NCBI GenBank assembly: GCA_020639155.1
Contig: JACKHF010000002.1
Location: 806,001 to 870,000 of the forward strand
Length of the DNA: 64,000 nucleotides
DNA from: Phycisphaeraceae bacterium
Lineage (GTDB): Bacteria > Planctomycetota > Phycisphaerae > Phycisphaerales > UBA1924
Reading direction: 5' to 3'
The notes beneath the pieces were generated by a model. The model was not told the origin of the DNA. It ran no database searches and saw nothing but the letters and a program-made list of their open reading frames with translations. Both the position numbers and the translations under genes were made by a program. This document shows positions 50,924 to 60,802 of the stretch, piece after piece; the first letter of the stretch is position 1, and each line of letters starts with the position of its first letter.

Positions 50924-52807
50924 TTACTTCGCCTGCGACTTTGCGATGTCCGCGAGCACGTCGGTCGCTGCGTTGTCCCGCACCAATGTCATGTACCGAG
51001 GACCACCGTCGTACGCAATGGTCGTATCAACCAGACGATCACCACTAACAGTGAGCAGATTGATCTCGCCATCGACAGCACTTGCTTCGATCGCATCGAC
51101 AAACCGCTGACGGCTCCACGTGAACCCGTCGATCCCGATGATCTTCATGCCTGGTGCAAGCCCCGCTTCGTCCGCAGGTGTGCCGAGCAGCACTGTGCGC
51201 ACCGTGCCATCACTTGAGATTCGAGCACCGATCGCATCGCGCGCGTCGAGTGAATCGGTGCGTGCGTTGTTCGGTCCGCGAGGCGGCTCATTGGTGTACT
51301 CGATCGTGTATCCGATCTCCTTCGCAACAGATAACGGACCACGCGTTCCCGAACGATCGACACGTTCAGCAATGAACGCATCCCAGTCGTGCTTGTACAC
51401 CTTGTTCAGCGCAGTCACGACATCGCCTCGCAGATACGGATTTGGATTGTCTGTGGGCGCATCTGAGCCAAGAAAATCCTTGATGAAGTCATCGAGTGTC
51501 TTCTCGTTCTTTGTCCCCTTGCGAATGATGGCATCCGCTTCGAGCCATATGAGTGCGCCCTCGGCGTAGTAGTCCTGACTTCTGCGCAGATCACTCCACG
51601 ATGCGCTCCCACCACGCAAGATGTGCGATGCGGCGCACGTGTCGTAGAGCGAACGCCAGTCGCGCCCCTGCTGAAGTTTTTCTGATCGCAGACGCTGGCT
51701 TATCATCCAGCGGAACTCATCCTCATCCATCATGCCGGATCGAACCTCAAGCAACTCACCGAGGTATTGCGTCAATCCCTCGTACACCCAGAGCAGATCC
51801 GTGTCCTTCGGTGTGTGAAAATCGTTGGTCGCCATGCCAGCAGGCCTGCGATACTTACCACACCATGCGTGGCAGTACTCATGCGGAACCAGCATCCTGT
51901 CCCATCCGGTCAGATCATCCGGATCATCCAGTCGATTGAGCGGGATGATGTTGAACGTGGTGCGCAGGTGCTCCAGTCCGTTGCGTGGGAGCACGTCGGA
52001 CGTCGCGAGCAGAATATCCATCGACGGGAACGGTGCTGTGCCAAATAGCGCTTCCGATTCGGCTGCCATATTCTCAAAGTTTTTGAGCACATCCTCATTG
52101 ATCTCAACAGCGGATTCAACTTCGCTGAACACGTGCAGACGATGCGGCGCAAACCCATCACCATCGTGAATGTCGTAGATCTTGCGATGTCGACCGGCCA
52201 TCATCGGCGTATCAACGAGACGCATCACGCTGACTGTCTCAAACTTCATTTGCCCGGCATCCTCGCTCTCAACCTCGAGCGCTGACGAGAGCACCCAGTC
52301 ATCGGGAAGCCTCACCGACGATTCGACCGTCCAGTCAAGGCCGCTCGCCCACTCGGGGTACAGCAGGACCGTGTTCGGACTGATCATGCCGATGGATTCC
52401 GAGCCCCACGAGTCGAGCCCGCGCGAGTTCGTGTTCGGCTGATTCGTGATGTATCGCATGCGAACGTGCAGCGTGCGGAGACTCTCGGGTACGCTCACCA
52501 TGAACAGGCACACCTCGCCCGGCGCGCGTTTCCAGTCGAGCGTGTTCCCGTTGTCGTCCTCGAACCACAACCCGGCGAGATTCTCAATGGGGCCGCCCGG
52601 CGCGTGCGAGCCCGGCACCCACTTGGGATACCACAGTGAGACGGTGCCATCGGCTGCCTCGAACGCGGGCACCTCGATCGTCATCTCCGATCGAAGGAGC
52701 AATCGGGGTAGATCCGTCGCATCGATCGAGAGCGTCGCATCCTGACCAAAGCACGTACCGCTCAACATAAGAGCACACCCTGTCACACACATCGCACGAA
52801 TCTGCAT
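50924..52807 (-). CDS. M61 family glycyl aminopeptidase-like metalloprotease with PDZ domain
   Basis: The 627-residue protein has a signal peptide (MCVTGCALMLSGTCFGQ). The zinc motif is in LVPHEYCHAWCGKYRR (HExxH), and the third ligand lies in YEGLTQYLGELLEV. The N-terminal ~200 residues form the beta-rich M61 domain, and the C-terminal ~100 residues are a PDZ domain (GAPGM-like loop LGTPADEAGLAPGMKI). It is probably periplasmic and cleaves N-terminal Gly or Ala. AAGGAG 6 nt before the ATG sets the start. The gene is divergent from the CcoG-like gene. Confidence 0.92.
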   Translation of the reverse strand: MQIRAMCVTGCALMLSGTCFGQDATLSIDATDLPRLLLRSEMTIEVPAFEAADGTVSLWYPKWVPGSHAPGGPIENLAGLWFEDDNGNTLDWKRAPGEVCLFMVSVPESLRTLHVRMRYITNQPNTNSRGLDSWGSESIGMISPNTVLLYPEWASGLDWTVESSVRLPDDWVLSSALEVESEDAGQMKFETVSVMRLVDTPMMAGRHRKIYDIHDGDGFAPHRLHVFSEVESAVEINEDVLKNFENMAAESEALFGTAPFPSMDILLATSDVLPRNGLEHLRTTFNIIPLNRLDDPDDLTGWDRMLVPHEYCHAWCGKYRRPAGMATNDFHTPKDTDLLWVYEGLTQYLGELLEVRSGMMDEDEFRWMISQRLRSEKLQQGRDWRSLYDTCAASHILRGGSASWSDLRRSQDYYAEGALIWLEADAIIRKGTKNEKTLDDFIKDFLGSDAPTDNPNPYLRGDVVTALNKVYKHDWDAFIAERVDRSGTRGPLSVAKEIGYTIEYTNEPPRGPNNARTDSLDARDAIGARISSDGTVRTVLLGTPADEAGLAPGMKIIGIDGFTWSRQRFVDAIEASAVDGEINLLTVSGDRLVDTTIAYDGGPRYMTLVRDNAATDVLADIAKSQAK

Positions 52808-52947
52808 GGATCACTCCTTACTGGTACATGACGAGAACGAGACTCATTGTAACCGAACCAACGACACCGCAGGCAGAACGATTGTTCTGCAATCAGCCGA
52901 TATCAGTACGCTCGCAATACCACACAGGGACCATACACTGGAGACAC

Positions 52948-55056
52948 ATGCCTGCTTCAGCAAAGAAAGCATCAGGACCCTCGTCAGGCACACCTGCCGG
53001 CTCACTGTCGTTGCCGGTGCTTCCATCAGATCGAACATGCACAACGCACGAGGTCAAGCCGTCAAAGAACGCGACGCGACGCGCGATTGTGCTGATTCTC
53101 GTGCATCTGTTCATCGTCGCTCACGTGATTCAGTGGCTCATTACCGGCATGACACTCTCGCCGGTTGAGCCGAGCGAATCGATGGAGACACTGCGCGAGG
53201 GTGCCGTGAACACCGGGTTCGTGTTCTTTGTTGCTGCTCTCGTTTCAACGCTGATCTTCGGCCGATTCTTCTGCGGATGGGCGTGCCACGTCGTTGCGCT
53301 GCAGGACCTCTCGTCGCACATCATGAAGAAGTTCCGGTTCAGGCCCAAGCCGTGGCGGACGCGTTTGCTTGTGTTCATGCCGGTGTTTCTCGGGTTGTAC
53401 ATGTTTGTCTGGCCGGTGTTTCATCGAGACGTGCTCACACCCTACTACCCCACAGTTGCAGGCTGGTTTGGGCTCTCAAAGGACATGCCGATCTGGATGG
53501 GACGATCGGCGCCTCTGCACGGGTTCTCGACCGCGTTTGTTGTCAATGATTTCTGGGCGACATTCCCGCCGTGGTATATTGCGGTGCCATTCCTCATCGC
53601 GTGCAGCTTGGGCTGCGTGTACTTTCTCGGTGCGAAGGGTTTCTGTACGTACGCATGTCCGTATGGCGGATTCTTCGGACCTATAGACAGAGTCTCCATC
53701 GGGCGCATCGTTGTCAATGACAACTGTGAACAGTGTGGACACTGCACCGCAGTGTGCACATCGAACGTGCGTGTGCACGAGGAAGTCCACGAGTACGGCG
53801 CAGTTGTGAACCCGGGGTGTATGAAATGCCTCGACTGTGTGAGCGTGTGTCCCAAGAACGCGCTCTCATTCAGCTTTGCAAAGCCCGCTGTCCTCACCAA
53901 AGCGAAAAACACAGAATTACGAAAGCAACGCCGCCAAAGACGATCACATCTTTACGATCTGTCCATGACCGAAGAACTTGTCTTCGGCGCGATGTTCTTT
54001 GCATATCTGTTTGCGTTCCGTGGTATGTTCAACCTTGTACCATTGCTCATGGCTGGTGGAACATCTGCTATTGCTACTTTTCTGACATGGAAACTCTGGC
54101 AGGCAGCACGAACCCAGAATGTTCGCTTGCATCGATGGCAACTGCGCAAGAGAGGACGCTTCACCAGCTCGGGTGTCGTGTTCTGTGGCATTGTGCTGCT
54201 TGTAGCAATGTCGGCTGTGTGGTCAGGATTCATCAAGTATCATCGCTGGCAGTTCAACCTGATAGATGCATCACTTGCTGTCCCAGCAGAAACGGTGTTC
54301 GCAGCAGGTTACACACCATCGAATGATGTACAGACTCATGCAACTCGGGCGATCCGGCATGCTTCACTGTCGGCTCCATTTGCAGATGGTGGAATTGGCT
54401 GGGCGTATCGTGGCGGAGAACGCGTGCGCCTTGCATGGATGTACTGTGTCAATGCGGAGTTTGACAGAGCAGAACAACTCTTGGCACAGGTTGCTCTTCA
54501 TGACAATGCAGATATGGAACTTGTTGAGTCGATCCTGCACGTGATGCGTGCGAGAGGTGCCTCTGATACAGAGCGCCAGCAGATGCTCGCGAGGGTTGGA
54601 GAAGCCAATCCAAATCTGCTGCAACTCCAGGTGCTGCTTGCACAGATTGATGCACGCGCAGGCAAACGGGATGCAGCAGTGCAGCGCCTCCGCCATGTCC
54701 TGCAGGATCCTGCGTCAGACATATCGTCCGTCGGTCCTGCTGCTGAAGTGCTTGCACAACTTGGCGAGGTCGATGAGGTGATTTCTCTGCTTGAAGCGAA
54801 GTTGCAATCATCTCCGAAGCAGGCTGAATACGAGTTCATGCTGGGCATGCTGTACTCAAGCAAACAACAGATTGAGCCAGCGCTGTCACACTTTGAGAAT
54901 GCTGCTCAACTGGCACCAGAGAACCCATTGATGCTCACAACGCTCGCCGATGTTCTCGAAGCAACCGGCAACATATCCAGAGCCGAAATGCTTCGAAAAC
55001 AGGTCCGAGAACTGACTATCCAGCACAACACCCACGAAGATTCCAACAACAGGTAG
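52948..55056 (+). CDS. CcoG/NapH-like 4Fe-4S ferredoxin membrane protein with C-terminal TPRs
   Basis: The ~702-residue protein starts with about five TM segments; FFCGWACHVVALQDLS is the conserved CxxxC-type motif of NapH/CcoG N-terminal halves. Two 4Fe-4S clusters follow: CEQCGHCTAVC from residue 260 and CMKCLDCVSVC from 291. After two further TMs the protein continues into a long helical region with several TPRs (~490-690, e.g. AEYEFMLGMLYSSKQQIEPA), which is unusual for this family. It probably passes electrons in respiration or cofactor assembly. The ATG at 52948 has GGAG 6 nt upstream. Confidence 0.85.
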   Translation: MPASAKKASGPSSGTPAGSLSLPVLPSDRTCTTHEVKPSKNATRRAIVLILVHLFIVAHVIQWLITGMTLSPVEPSESMETLREGAVNTGFVFFVAALVSTLIFGRFFCGWACHVVALQDLSSHIMKKFRFRPKPWRTRLLVFMPVFLGLYMFVWPVFHRDVLTPYYPTVAGWFGLSKDMPIWMGRSAPLHGFSTAFVVNDFWATFPPWYIAVPFLIACSLGCVYFLGAKGFCTYACPYGGFFGPIDRVSIGRIVVNDNCEQCGHCTAVCTSNVRVHEEVHEYGAVVNPGCMKCLDCVSVCPKNALSFSFAKPAVLTKAKNTELRKQRRQRRSHLYDLSMTEELVFGAMFFAYLFAFRGMFNLVPLLMAGGTSAIATFLTWKLWQAARTQNVRLHRWQLRKRGRFTSSGVVFCGIVLLVAMSAVWSGFIKYHRWQFNLIDASLAVPAETVFAAGYTPSNDVQTHATRAIRHASLSAPFADGGIGWAYRGGERVRLAWMYCVNAEFDRAEQLLAQVALHDNADMELVESILHVMRARGASDTERQQMLARVGEANPNLLQLQVLLAQIDARAGKRDAAVQRLRHVLQDPASDISSVGPAAEVLAQLGEVDEVISLLEAKLQSSPKQAEYEFMLGMLYSSKQQIEPALSHFENAAQLAPENPLMLTTLADVLEATGNISRAEMLRKQVRELTIQHNTHEDSNNR

Positions 55057-55178
55057 AAAAGCGTTTACACCATCGTCAGGATCGTGTAAAGTACATGTCT
55101 CGGATGCTGTCAGGCATCGGAACCGGTAGCCGGCGTTGTTTCCGGCATTTTTTCATCCACAGAACGGAGAATCACATC

Positions 55179-56564
55179 GTGCTGAAAAAACTGATCACAG
55201 CATCCGCTCTTGGTCTGCTCGCTGCATCCACAGTGAACGCCCAAACCATGTTTGAGGGTGACTACTCGGCTGCACTCGACGGAACAAACCCCGACGTGAT
55301 CGTCGGCGATCTTCACGATCTGAGGCGCTGGACAAGCATCAACGGTGTCACCGCGTTTTCAGTCGGAACAGTCTCGTGCAATGTTGGTACAGATCCTCTG
55401 AAGTGGATCGCCAGCAATAATGAGCATCCTGTCATCGGCCAGAACATGTACCGAGTCAAGGACGGCATGATCGAACAGATCGGTCTGAGTTGGCTCAAGC
55501 ATGGTTTCACTGCGCTTCAGCAGAGCCTGTGCCAGTCATGTAACGCAAACCCCAACGGCACAGCACTCGGCGTTGGTTGCTCAGATCCATACTCAGCAAG
55601 CCTCAACGGCTCCCATACAACAAATCGTTTGGGCCCACGTTATCAGGTAAACCCCTATACAGGCTTTTACACCTATCCTCCTTTCCAGGGACCAATCTCT
55701 GACAACCTCAGCCGTCGTATCCAGGTACAGGACAGCGATCTTGATCCCGCATTGAACAGCGGTGCAGTCTACTTTGTCGAAGGTCAGTACGTCACAGCCG
55801 ACGATGCTGCAGCAGGAAACCAGAACAACAACACGTCGTACCGTCGCGTTGCTGTCAGCGGGACAACGAGCTTCGATATTGACTTCATTTTGGGCCATTC
55901 AACACATCGCGAGAAGGTCGCGCTGTACGCATGGCAGGAAGTCGATCCAAACGTGCAGATCGAAGTTGTCGATGTGCCCAATGAAGGTCGTTTCTACGTC
56001 GGGTCCAATGTCGTTGATCTCGGCAATGGCATGTACCGTTACATCTACGCAATCGAGAACCAGACATCTGATCGTTGCGGTGCAGCACTCCACATCCCGG
56101 TTGGCAGCAGCGTCTCAAAGGAAAACGCATACTTCCATGACATCAACTACCATTCTGGCGAACCGATCGACGGAACAGATTGGGATACAACCATTGATGG
56201 CACAGGCATCACATGGTCCTGCACCCAAACCTTTGCACAGAACGAATGGGCCAATGCACTTCGCTGGGGCACGCTGTACACCTTCGCGTTCGATGCAGAT
56301 GCTGCTCCAACAAGCGGTACAGCCACTCTTGAACTGTTCAAGCCCGGCACACCCAGCGATGTGACATTCGCTGTCCAGTTGCCCGAGTCACAACCCTGCT
56401 ATGCTGATTGCGATGGAAGCGGTGCATTGAACATCTTCGATTACATCTGCTTCGGCAATGCCTACGCAGCCAACGATCCATATGCTGACTGCGACGGCAG
56501 TGGCAGCCTGGATGTGTTCGATTACATCTGCTACGGCAACTCCTATGCTGCTGGTTGCCCGTAA
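55179..56564 (+). CDS. Secreted protein with C-terminal dockerin-like calcium-binding repeats
   Basis: The 461-residue protein has a signal peptide (ITASALGLLAASTVNAQ), a ~370-residue beta-rich region of unknown function (no catalytic motif recognised) and, after about residue 405, two tandem EF-hand-like dockerin-type segments: CYADCDGSGALNIFDYICFG and YADCDGSGSLDVFDYICYGN, ending in CP. The Asp positions would bind calcium. Such tails in planctomycete proteins probably mediate surface assembly. The start is GTG at 55179, with GGAG 10 nt upstream. A terminator follows. Confidence 0.85.
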   Translation: MLKKLITASALGLLAASTVNAQTMFEGDYSAALDGTNPDVIVGDLHDLRRWTSINGVTAFSVGTVSCNVGTDPLKWIASNNEHPVIGQNMYRVKDGMIEQIGLSWLKHGFTALQQSLCQSCNANPNGTALGVGCSDPYSASLNGSHTTNRLGPRYQVNPYTGFYTYPPFQGPISDNLSRRIQVQDSDLDPALNSGAVYFVEGQYVTADDAAAGNQNNNTSYRRVAVSGTTSFDIDFILGHSTHREKVALYAWQEVDPNVQIEVVDVPNEGRFYVGSNVVDLGNGMYRYIYAIENQTSDRCGAALHIPVGSSVSKENAYFHDINYHSGEPIDGTDWDTTIDGTGITWSCTQTFAQNEWANALRWGTLYTFAFDADAAPTSGTATLELFKPGTPSDVTFAVQLPESQPCYADCDGSGALNIFDYICFGNAYAANDPYADCDGSGSLDVFDYICYGNSYAAGCP

Positions 56565-56618
56565 TTTCAAACCCTGAGTCCGGCCCATCATTGCATGAGT
56601 CCGGATCACAGAACTGGC

Positions 56619-56657
56619 AAGGGCGTGGCTGCTTCGGCTCCCACGCCCTTGTTCTTT
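56619..56657 (+). terminator. Rho-independent terminator after the dockerin-like protein gene
   Basis: The stem AAGGGCGTGG with CCACGCCCTT encloses a 12-base loop and is followed by GTTCTTT. It lies 55 bp after the stop codon. Confidence 0.75.
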
Positions 56658-56739
56658 GCGGTATAGTGAGTCGTCGTGTCCCGAGCCGATACCCAGACGT
56701 ACGCATCCTGTCTGCATTCTGCTAATTTGGAGATCCAAC

Positions 56740-58947
56740 GTGTTCTGGCGACTCATCCTGCGACATTCGGTGCTTCTCATTGTGATTCTCAGCCTGCTTG
56801 TTGCTGGAATCACGGCATGGCAGATGAACTCACTCTCGAGATCGCTCATCACCTCAAACGCATCAGAAGACGCCGCTTTCTTATCCGATGCAATACGCAC
56901 CATGCGAACCCTTTACTCACGTGAGATTGTCTCACGAGCTCAAGCGGCTGGCATGAGTGCAACGCACGATTTCGTTCACGTGAATAACAGCGTCCCGCTT
57001 CCCGCAACATTCAGCATGATGCTCGGCGATGAGTTGAGCAAGCTAACGCAGAGCGGCAGCGCGAAGCTGTACAGTCCGTACCCGTTCCCTTGGCGAGCTG
57101 AGACCGGCGGCTTGCAGGATAACTTTGCAAGGCGAGCATGGGCCTCCTTTCAGAAGACTCCTGACAAACCGTTCTTTGAGATCGATACGCAATCGGGAAC
57201 ACGTGTTTTTCGATACGCCGTTGCTGACAAGTTATCCGAAAGTTGCGTGGGGTGTCACAACGAGCACCCCGATTCACCCAAACGAGGTTGGGAGGCAGGT
57301 GATATTCGAGGCGTGTTCGAGGTATCACTCCCGCTCGAACGCATTGAGCAGGAAGCTGCACACAGCCTGCGAGGCGCATGGATTATCACGGGCATGCTTG
57401 CCGCTATCGGTATCTCGCTGCTCACACTCTTTGTGCGTCGACTGAAGAACACAACATCATCACTGGAAGAACTGAACGCCTCACTTGAGCAGCGCGTGCA
57501 GGATCGAACAACCGAAGCGCTCGAACACAAGGAACTTGCCGAAGAAGCAAATCGTGCAAAGAGCCGGTTCATCTCAAACATGAGCCATGAACTCCGTACA
57601 CCGTTGAATGGCGTGCTTGGATACGCGCAGATACTTCAGCGGGACCCCGGTATCTCCCAATCACAGCGTGAAAATATCTCGTCGATTGTCAGTTGTGGCG
57701 AGCATCTGCTGACGCTCATCAATGACGTGCTCGATATCTCCAAGATCGAAGCAGGCAAGCTCGAACTTGCCCCGCACCCGTGCGATCTCAACCAGCTTAT
57801 CCATGATGTTTCAGATATTGTGCGCCCGCGAGCTGTCGCAAAGCATCTTGCGTTCGTGTTGGATGTCGCACCAAACTCTCCCCCTGCGATACTTGCTGAT
57901 GCAACGAAGCTGAGACAGATACTGCTCAACCTGCTCGGCAATGCCATCAAGTTCACTTCTCAGGGCATCGTCACTCTCCGGGTATATCCGTCAAATACAC
58001 ATCTGAGATTCGATATTATTGATACGGGTGTTGGTATTGATTCCAAAGCGCAGGATCTGATCTTTGAGCCATTCAAACAGGACGAGGCAGGCAAACACGA
58101 GGAGGGCACTGGTCTCGGGCTTGCTATAAGCAGACAGATCGCAGATCGCATGGGCGGAAGTGTGAGTGTCACAAGTGAGCCGGGTAAGGGCAGCACATTT
58201 ACACTTGAGATCCCCTACGAAGAGGTCGATCCTGACACAGCAGCAACTGTCCCACTGCTTGGTGACACCCATCGGCTGGCAGAAGATCCAAAGCAGTCCT
58301 TTCTTGTGCTGGTTGCGGATGATCGAGATCACAATCGGCACATTCTCGTCCAGTTACTTGAAGCAGCAGGGTTTGAAACCATCGAAGCTGAAAACGGGCA
58401 GGAAGCACTCGAGCAGATGCAATCACATGATGTGTCGCTCGTCCTCATGGATGTGCGCATGCCGGTGCTCGACGGGATCGACGCTGTCCGAGCAATCAGG
58501 AAGGACTCCGCATTGCAGCATATCCCTGTTGTGGCTGTTACTGCGAGCGTTTTTCCGCATTTCCGCGAGCGAGCGTTTGAGGAGGGATTCAACGATTTTC
58601 TCGGCAAACCGTTCAGAGCAACCGAGCTTTTTACAATAATTGACAAGCACCTTGATGTGATCTGGGAAACAGAATCATCGCATTCATCTGCCACTTCTGA
58701 GCCCCAAGCGTCATCTCAATTGACTGACAACGCATTTGCAACTGTTGACCCGGACGTTGCGCAAAAGCTCGCAACTGCAGTCCAGCACAGCAACTTTACC
58801 GCAATCCAACAGATCACCGAGTCATTGCGATCACACCCTGACACAAAGCCACTGGCGGAGCAGATAGCAATACTCGCGAGAAACTTTGACTTCGACGGGC
58901 TGGCGACATTGGCACAACGGCTCGTTGCTTCAGGTAGTGACGCATGA
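56740..58947 (+). CDS. Hybrid histidine kinase with haem-type CXXCH sensor domain (DUF3365) and receiver
   Basis: The 735-residue protein has a membrane anchor (SVLLIVILSLLVAGITA), a periplasmic Tll0287-like (DUF3365) sensor with CVGCH at residues 169-173 (covalent haem c site), a second TM, a coiled coil, HisKA with phospho-His283 in SNMSHELRTPLNG, a HATPase (GTGLGLAISRQ), a receiver with Asp571 in VLMDVRMPVLDG, and a ~100-residue C-terminal helical region. It could sense redox state or a gas through haem. The start is GTG at 56740 with GGAG 8 nt upstream. It overlaps the next gene by ATGA. Confidence 0.87.
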   Translation: MFWRLILRHSVLLIVILSLLVAGITAWQMNSLSRSLITSNASEDAAFLSDAIRTMRTLYSREIVSRAQAAGMSATHDFVHVNNSVPLPATFSMMLGDELSKLTQSGSAKLYSPYPFPWRAETGGLQDNFARRAWASFQKTPDKPFFEIDTQSGTRVFRYAVADKLSESCVGCHNEHPDSPKRGWEAGDIRGVFEVSLPLERIEQEAAHSLRGAWIITGMLAAIGISLLTLFVRRLKNTTSSLEELNASLEQRVQDRTTEALEHKELAEEANRAKSRFISNMSHELRTPLNGVLGYAQILQRDPGISQSQRENISSIVSCGEHLLTLINDVLDISKIEAGKLELAPHPCDLNQLIHDVSDIVRPRAVAKHLAFVLDVAPNSPPAILADATKLRQILLNLLGNAIKFTSQGIVTLRVYPSNTHLRFDIIDTGVGIDSKAQDLIFEPFKQDEAGKHEEGTGLGLAISRQIADRMGGSVSVTSEPGKGSTFTLEIPYEEVDPDTAATVPLLGDTHRLAEDPKQSFLVLVADDRDHNRHILVQLLEAAGFETIEAENGQEALEQMQSHDVSLVLMDVRMPVLDGIDAVRAIRKDSALQHIPVVAVTASVFPHFRERAFEEGFNDFLGKPFRATELFTIIDKHLDVIWETESSHSSATSEPQASSQLTDNAFATVDPDVAQKLATAVQHSNFTAIQQITESLRSHPDTKPLAEQIAILARNFDFDGLATLAQRLVASGSDA

Positions 58948-60131
58948 CACAAAGCAAACCACATCCAGAGAAAGAACGCATCCTGCTTGTCGATGACAAC
59001 CCGACAAATCTGCAGGTGCTCTTTCAAACACTCTCCAGTTTGGGCCATGATCTCCTCGTTGCGAGAGATGGCGTATCCGCGATTCGAGTTGCACAGGAAT
59101 CACAACCCAGTCTGATCCTGCTCGACATCATGATGCCGCCTGGTATAGACGGGTTCGAAACATGCAGACAGTTGAAAGAAAACCCTGCAACCAGGGATAT
59201 CGCTGTTATCTTTCTCTCGGCACTCGATGACACCGACGACAAGGTGCGAGGTCTGACAACCGGCGCGGTTGACTATGTCAGCAAACCATTCAAAGCCGAT
59301 GAGGTCATCGCAAGAGTGCGCACCCATTTGACCATTGTGCAGTTGCAACGAAAACTGGATCATCAGAACGCCCAACTGCTCCATGCAAACAATCGCATGC
59401 AGCAGGACCTCATTGCAGCCGAACAGATCCAGAGAGCACTTCTTCCGGCTGAAACTCTCGCATTCGGACCGGTGCAGATCCAGTGGATGTACCAGCCGTG
59501 CGATCGGCTTGCTGGCGATGCACTGAACATCTTTCAGATCGATGAGCACAATGTGGGAGTCTATGTGCTCGACGTTGTTGGTCACGGCGTAAGCGCCTCA
59601 CTGCTATCGGTCGCTGTCATGCACGCACTCTCACCTACCTCCAGCATCGGTAGCATGAACCTTCTCGACCCCGTTGAGGTTGCAGCCACACTCAATACAA
59701 GATTCCCAATGCTGTCAGGATCAAACCAGTTCTTTACATTGTTCTACGGTGTCATCAACACACAACAGCGAAGCATCACCTACACGCTCGCGGCACATCC
59801 ACCGCCAATGCACGTCGACGCTGCTGGTCAGGCGCAGGTGTGGGAGGGGTCCGGCTTACCGATCGGTGTCGTGAAGGAGCCAATGTACAATGCATGGACG
59901 AAAACCCTCTCGCCCGGAACACGCTTGTTCATTTTCTCAGATGGCTTACCCGAGTTGAGAGCCCCCGACGGGACACTCTTCGGCGATGACAATCTCAAAG
60001 CCCTTATCCAGAACTGCGCAGGCATACACCTGACCGGTACGCTCGACCGAATCAGCGAGCACATCATTGCGTGGAATCATCAAGGTAAAAGCGATGACAT
60101 CTCTGTTATCGCGATTGAGATCAACCAATAA
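58944..60131 (+). CDS. Response regulator with SpoIIE/RsbU-type PP2C phosphatase
   Basis: The 395-residue protein has an N-terminal receiver (ILLVDDNPTN, phospho-acceptor Asp61 in LLDIMMPPGIDG, Lys in YVSKPF) and, after a coiled linker (EQIQRALLPAE), a PP2C-type SpoIIE phosphatase domain (DVVGHGVSASLLS, LFIFSDGLPELR) with the metal-binding Asp and Gly residues. It would dephosphorylate an anti-sigma-factor antagonist (STAS domain) when activated. It overlaps the kinase gene by ATGA, so it is very probably that kinase's output. No STAS or anti-sigma kinase gene lies nearby. Confidence 0.92.
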   Translation: MTQSKPHPEKERILLVDDNPTNLQVLFQTLSSLGHDLLVARDGVSAIRVAQESQPSLILLDIMMPPGIDGFETCRQLKENPATRDIAVIFLSALDDTDDKVRGLTTGAVDYVSKPFKADEVIARVRTHLTIVQLQRKLDHQNAQLLHANNRMQQDLIAAEQIQRALLPAETLAFGPVQIQWMYQPCDRLAGDALNIFQIDEHNVGVYVLDVVGHGVSASLLSVAVMHALSPTSSIGSMNLLDPVEVAATLNTRFPMLSGSNQFFTLFYGVINTQQRSITYTLAAHPPPMHVDAAGQAQVWEGSGLPIGVVKEPMYNAWTKTLSPGTRLFIFSDGLPELRAPDGTLFGDDNLKALIQNCAGIHLTGTLDRISEHIIAWNHQGKSDDISVIAIEINQ

Positions 60132-60148
60132 GTTATGACTCCGTGAAG

Positions 60149-60562
60149 TTACGGGCAGCCAGAGGCGTACTCGTTGCCGAAGCAGATGTAATCAAAGATG
60201 TTCAGCACGCCACTCCCGTCACAGTCCGCGTACGGATCGCTGGTTGAGTACGCATTGCCAAAGCAAATATAATCGAAGATGTTCAATGTGCCGCTACCGT
60301 CACAATCGGCGTAGCACGGCTGGTCTCCACCAACACCTGCCCAGAACCCGCCGGACAGTTCAAAGTTCCCGCCCGACATCACACCGACATCATGCTGACC
60401 GATCGTGCCCATGAGTGAAAAGTTCCCACCCGTGCTGGGGTTGTTTGAGCCTGCTCCACCACAGTCGATCGTGGACCATGTCAGATCAAACCCGCCGCCC
60501 GATTGAGCCAAGGCCAGCGAAGCCGAACCGAGGAGACATGTGACGAAGGATGCAATTCTCAT
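60149..60562 (-). CDS. Small secreted protein with dockerin-like repeats
   Basis: The ~137-residue protein has a signal peptide (SFVTCLLGSASLALAQ), then a GGG and SLMGTIGQHDVGVMSGGNFE block ending GGFWAG, common in secreted planctomycete proteins, and two Cys-flanked DCDGSG repeats (CYADCDGSGTLNIFDYICFG and YADCDGSGVLNIFDYICFGN) nearly identical to those of the protein encoded at 55179. The ATG at 60562 with GGAG 6 nt upstream is preferred over the upstream ATG. Role unknown; probably surface or exopolymer associated. Confidence 0.87.
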   Translation of the reverse strand: MRIASFVTCLLGSASLALAQSGGGFDLTWSTIDCGGAGSNNPSTGGNFSLMGTIGQHDVGVMSGGNFELSGGFWAGVGGDQPCYADCDGSGTLNIFDYICFGNAYSTSDPYADCDGSGVLNIFDYICFGNEYASGCP

Positions 60563-60802
60563 GGTAATCTCCAAACAGGACTCGAACGGCTGAACTCAAC
60601 CGATGGTTCAGTATACATGGTCCCGGCTGAGCTTGCGAGCGCCTTGACACTAAATCAACGGCCAATGGTCGCAGATTTCAGTACATACGTGGACCAGCTC
60701 TTATATTTACACGCGGAAAACAGGGCTGAGTATCCCATACGAATATGATTTTTTTCGCTTTTCGGACCAAATATCAAGATTCACCCTCGTACGAGGTACT
60801 GC

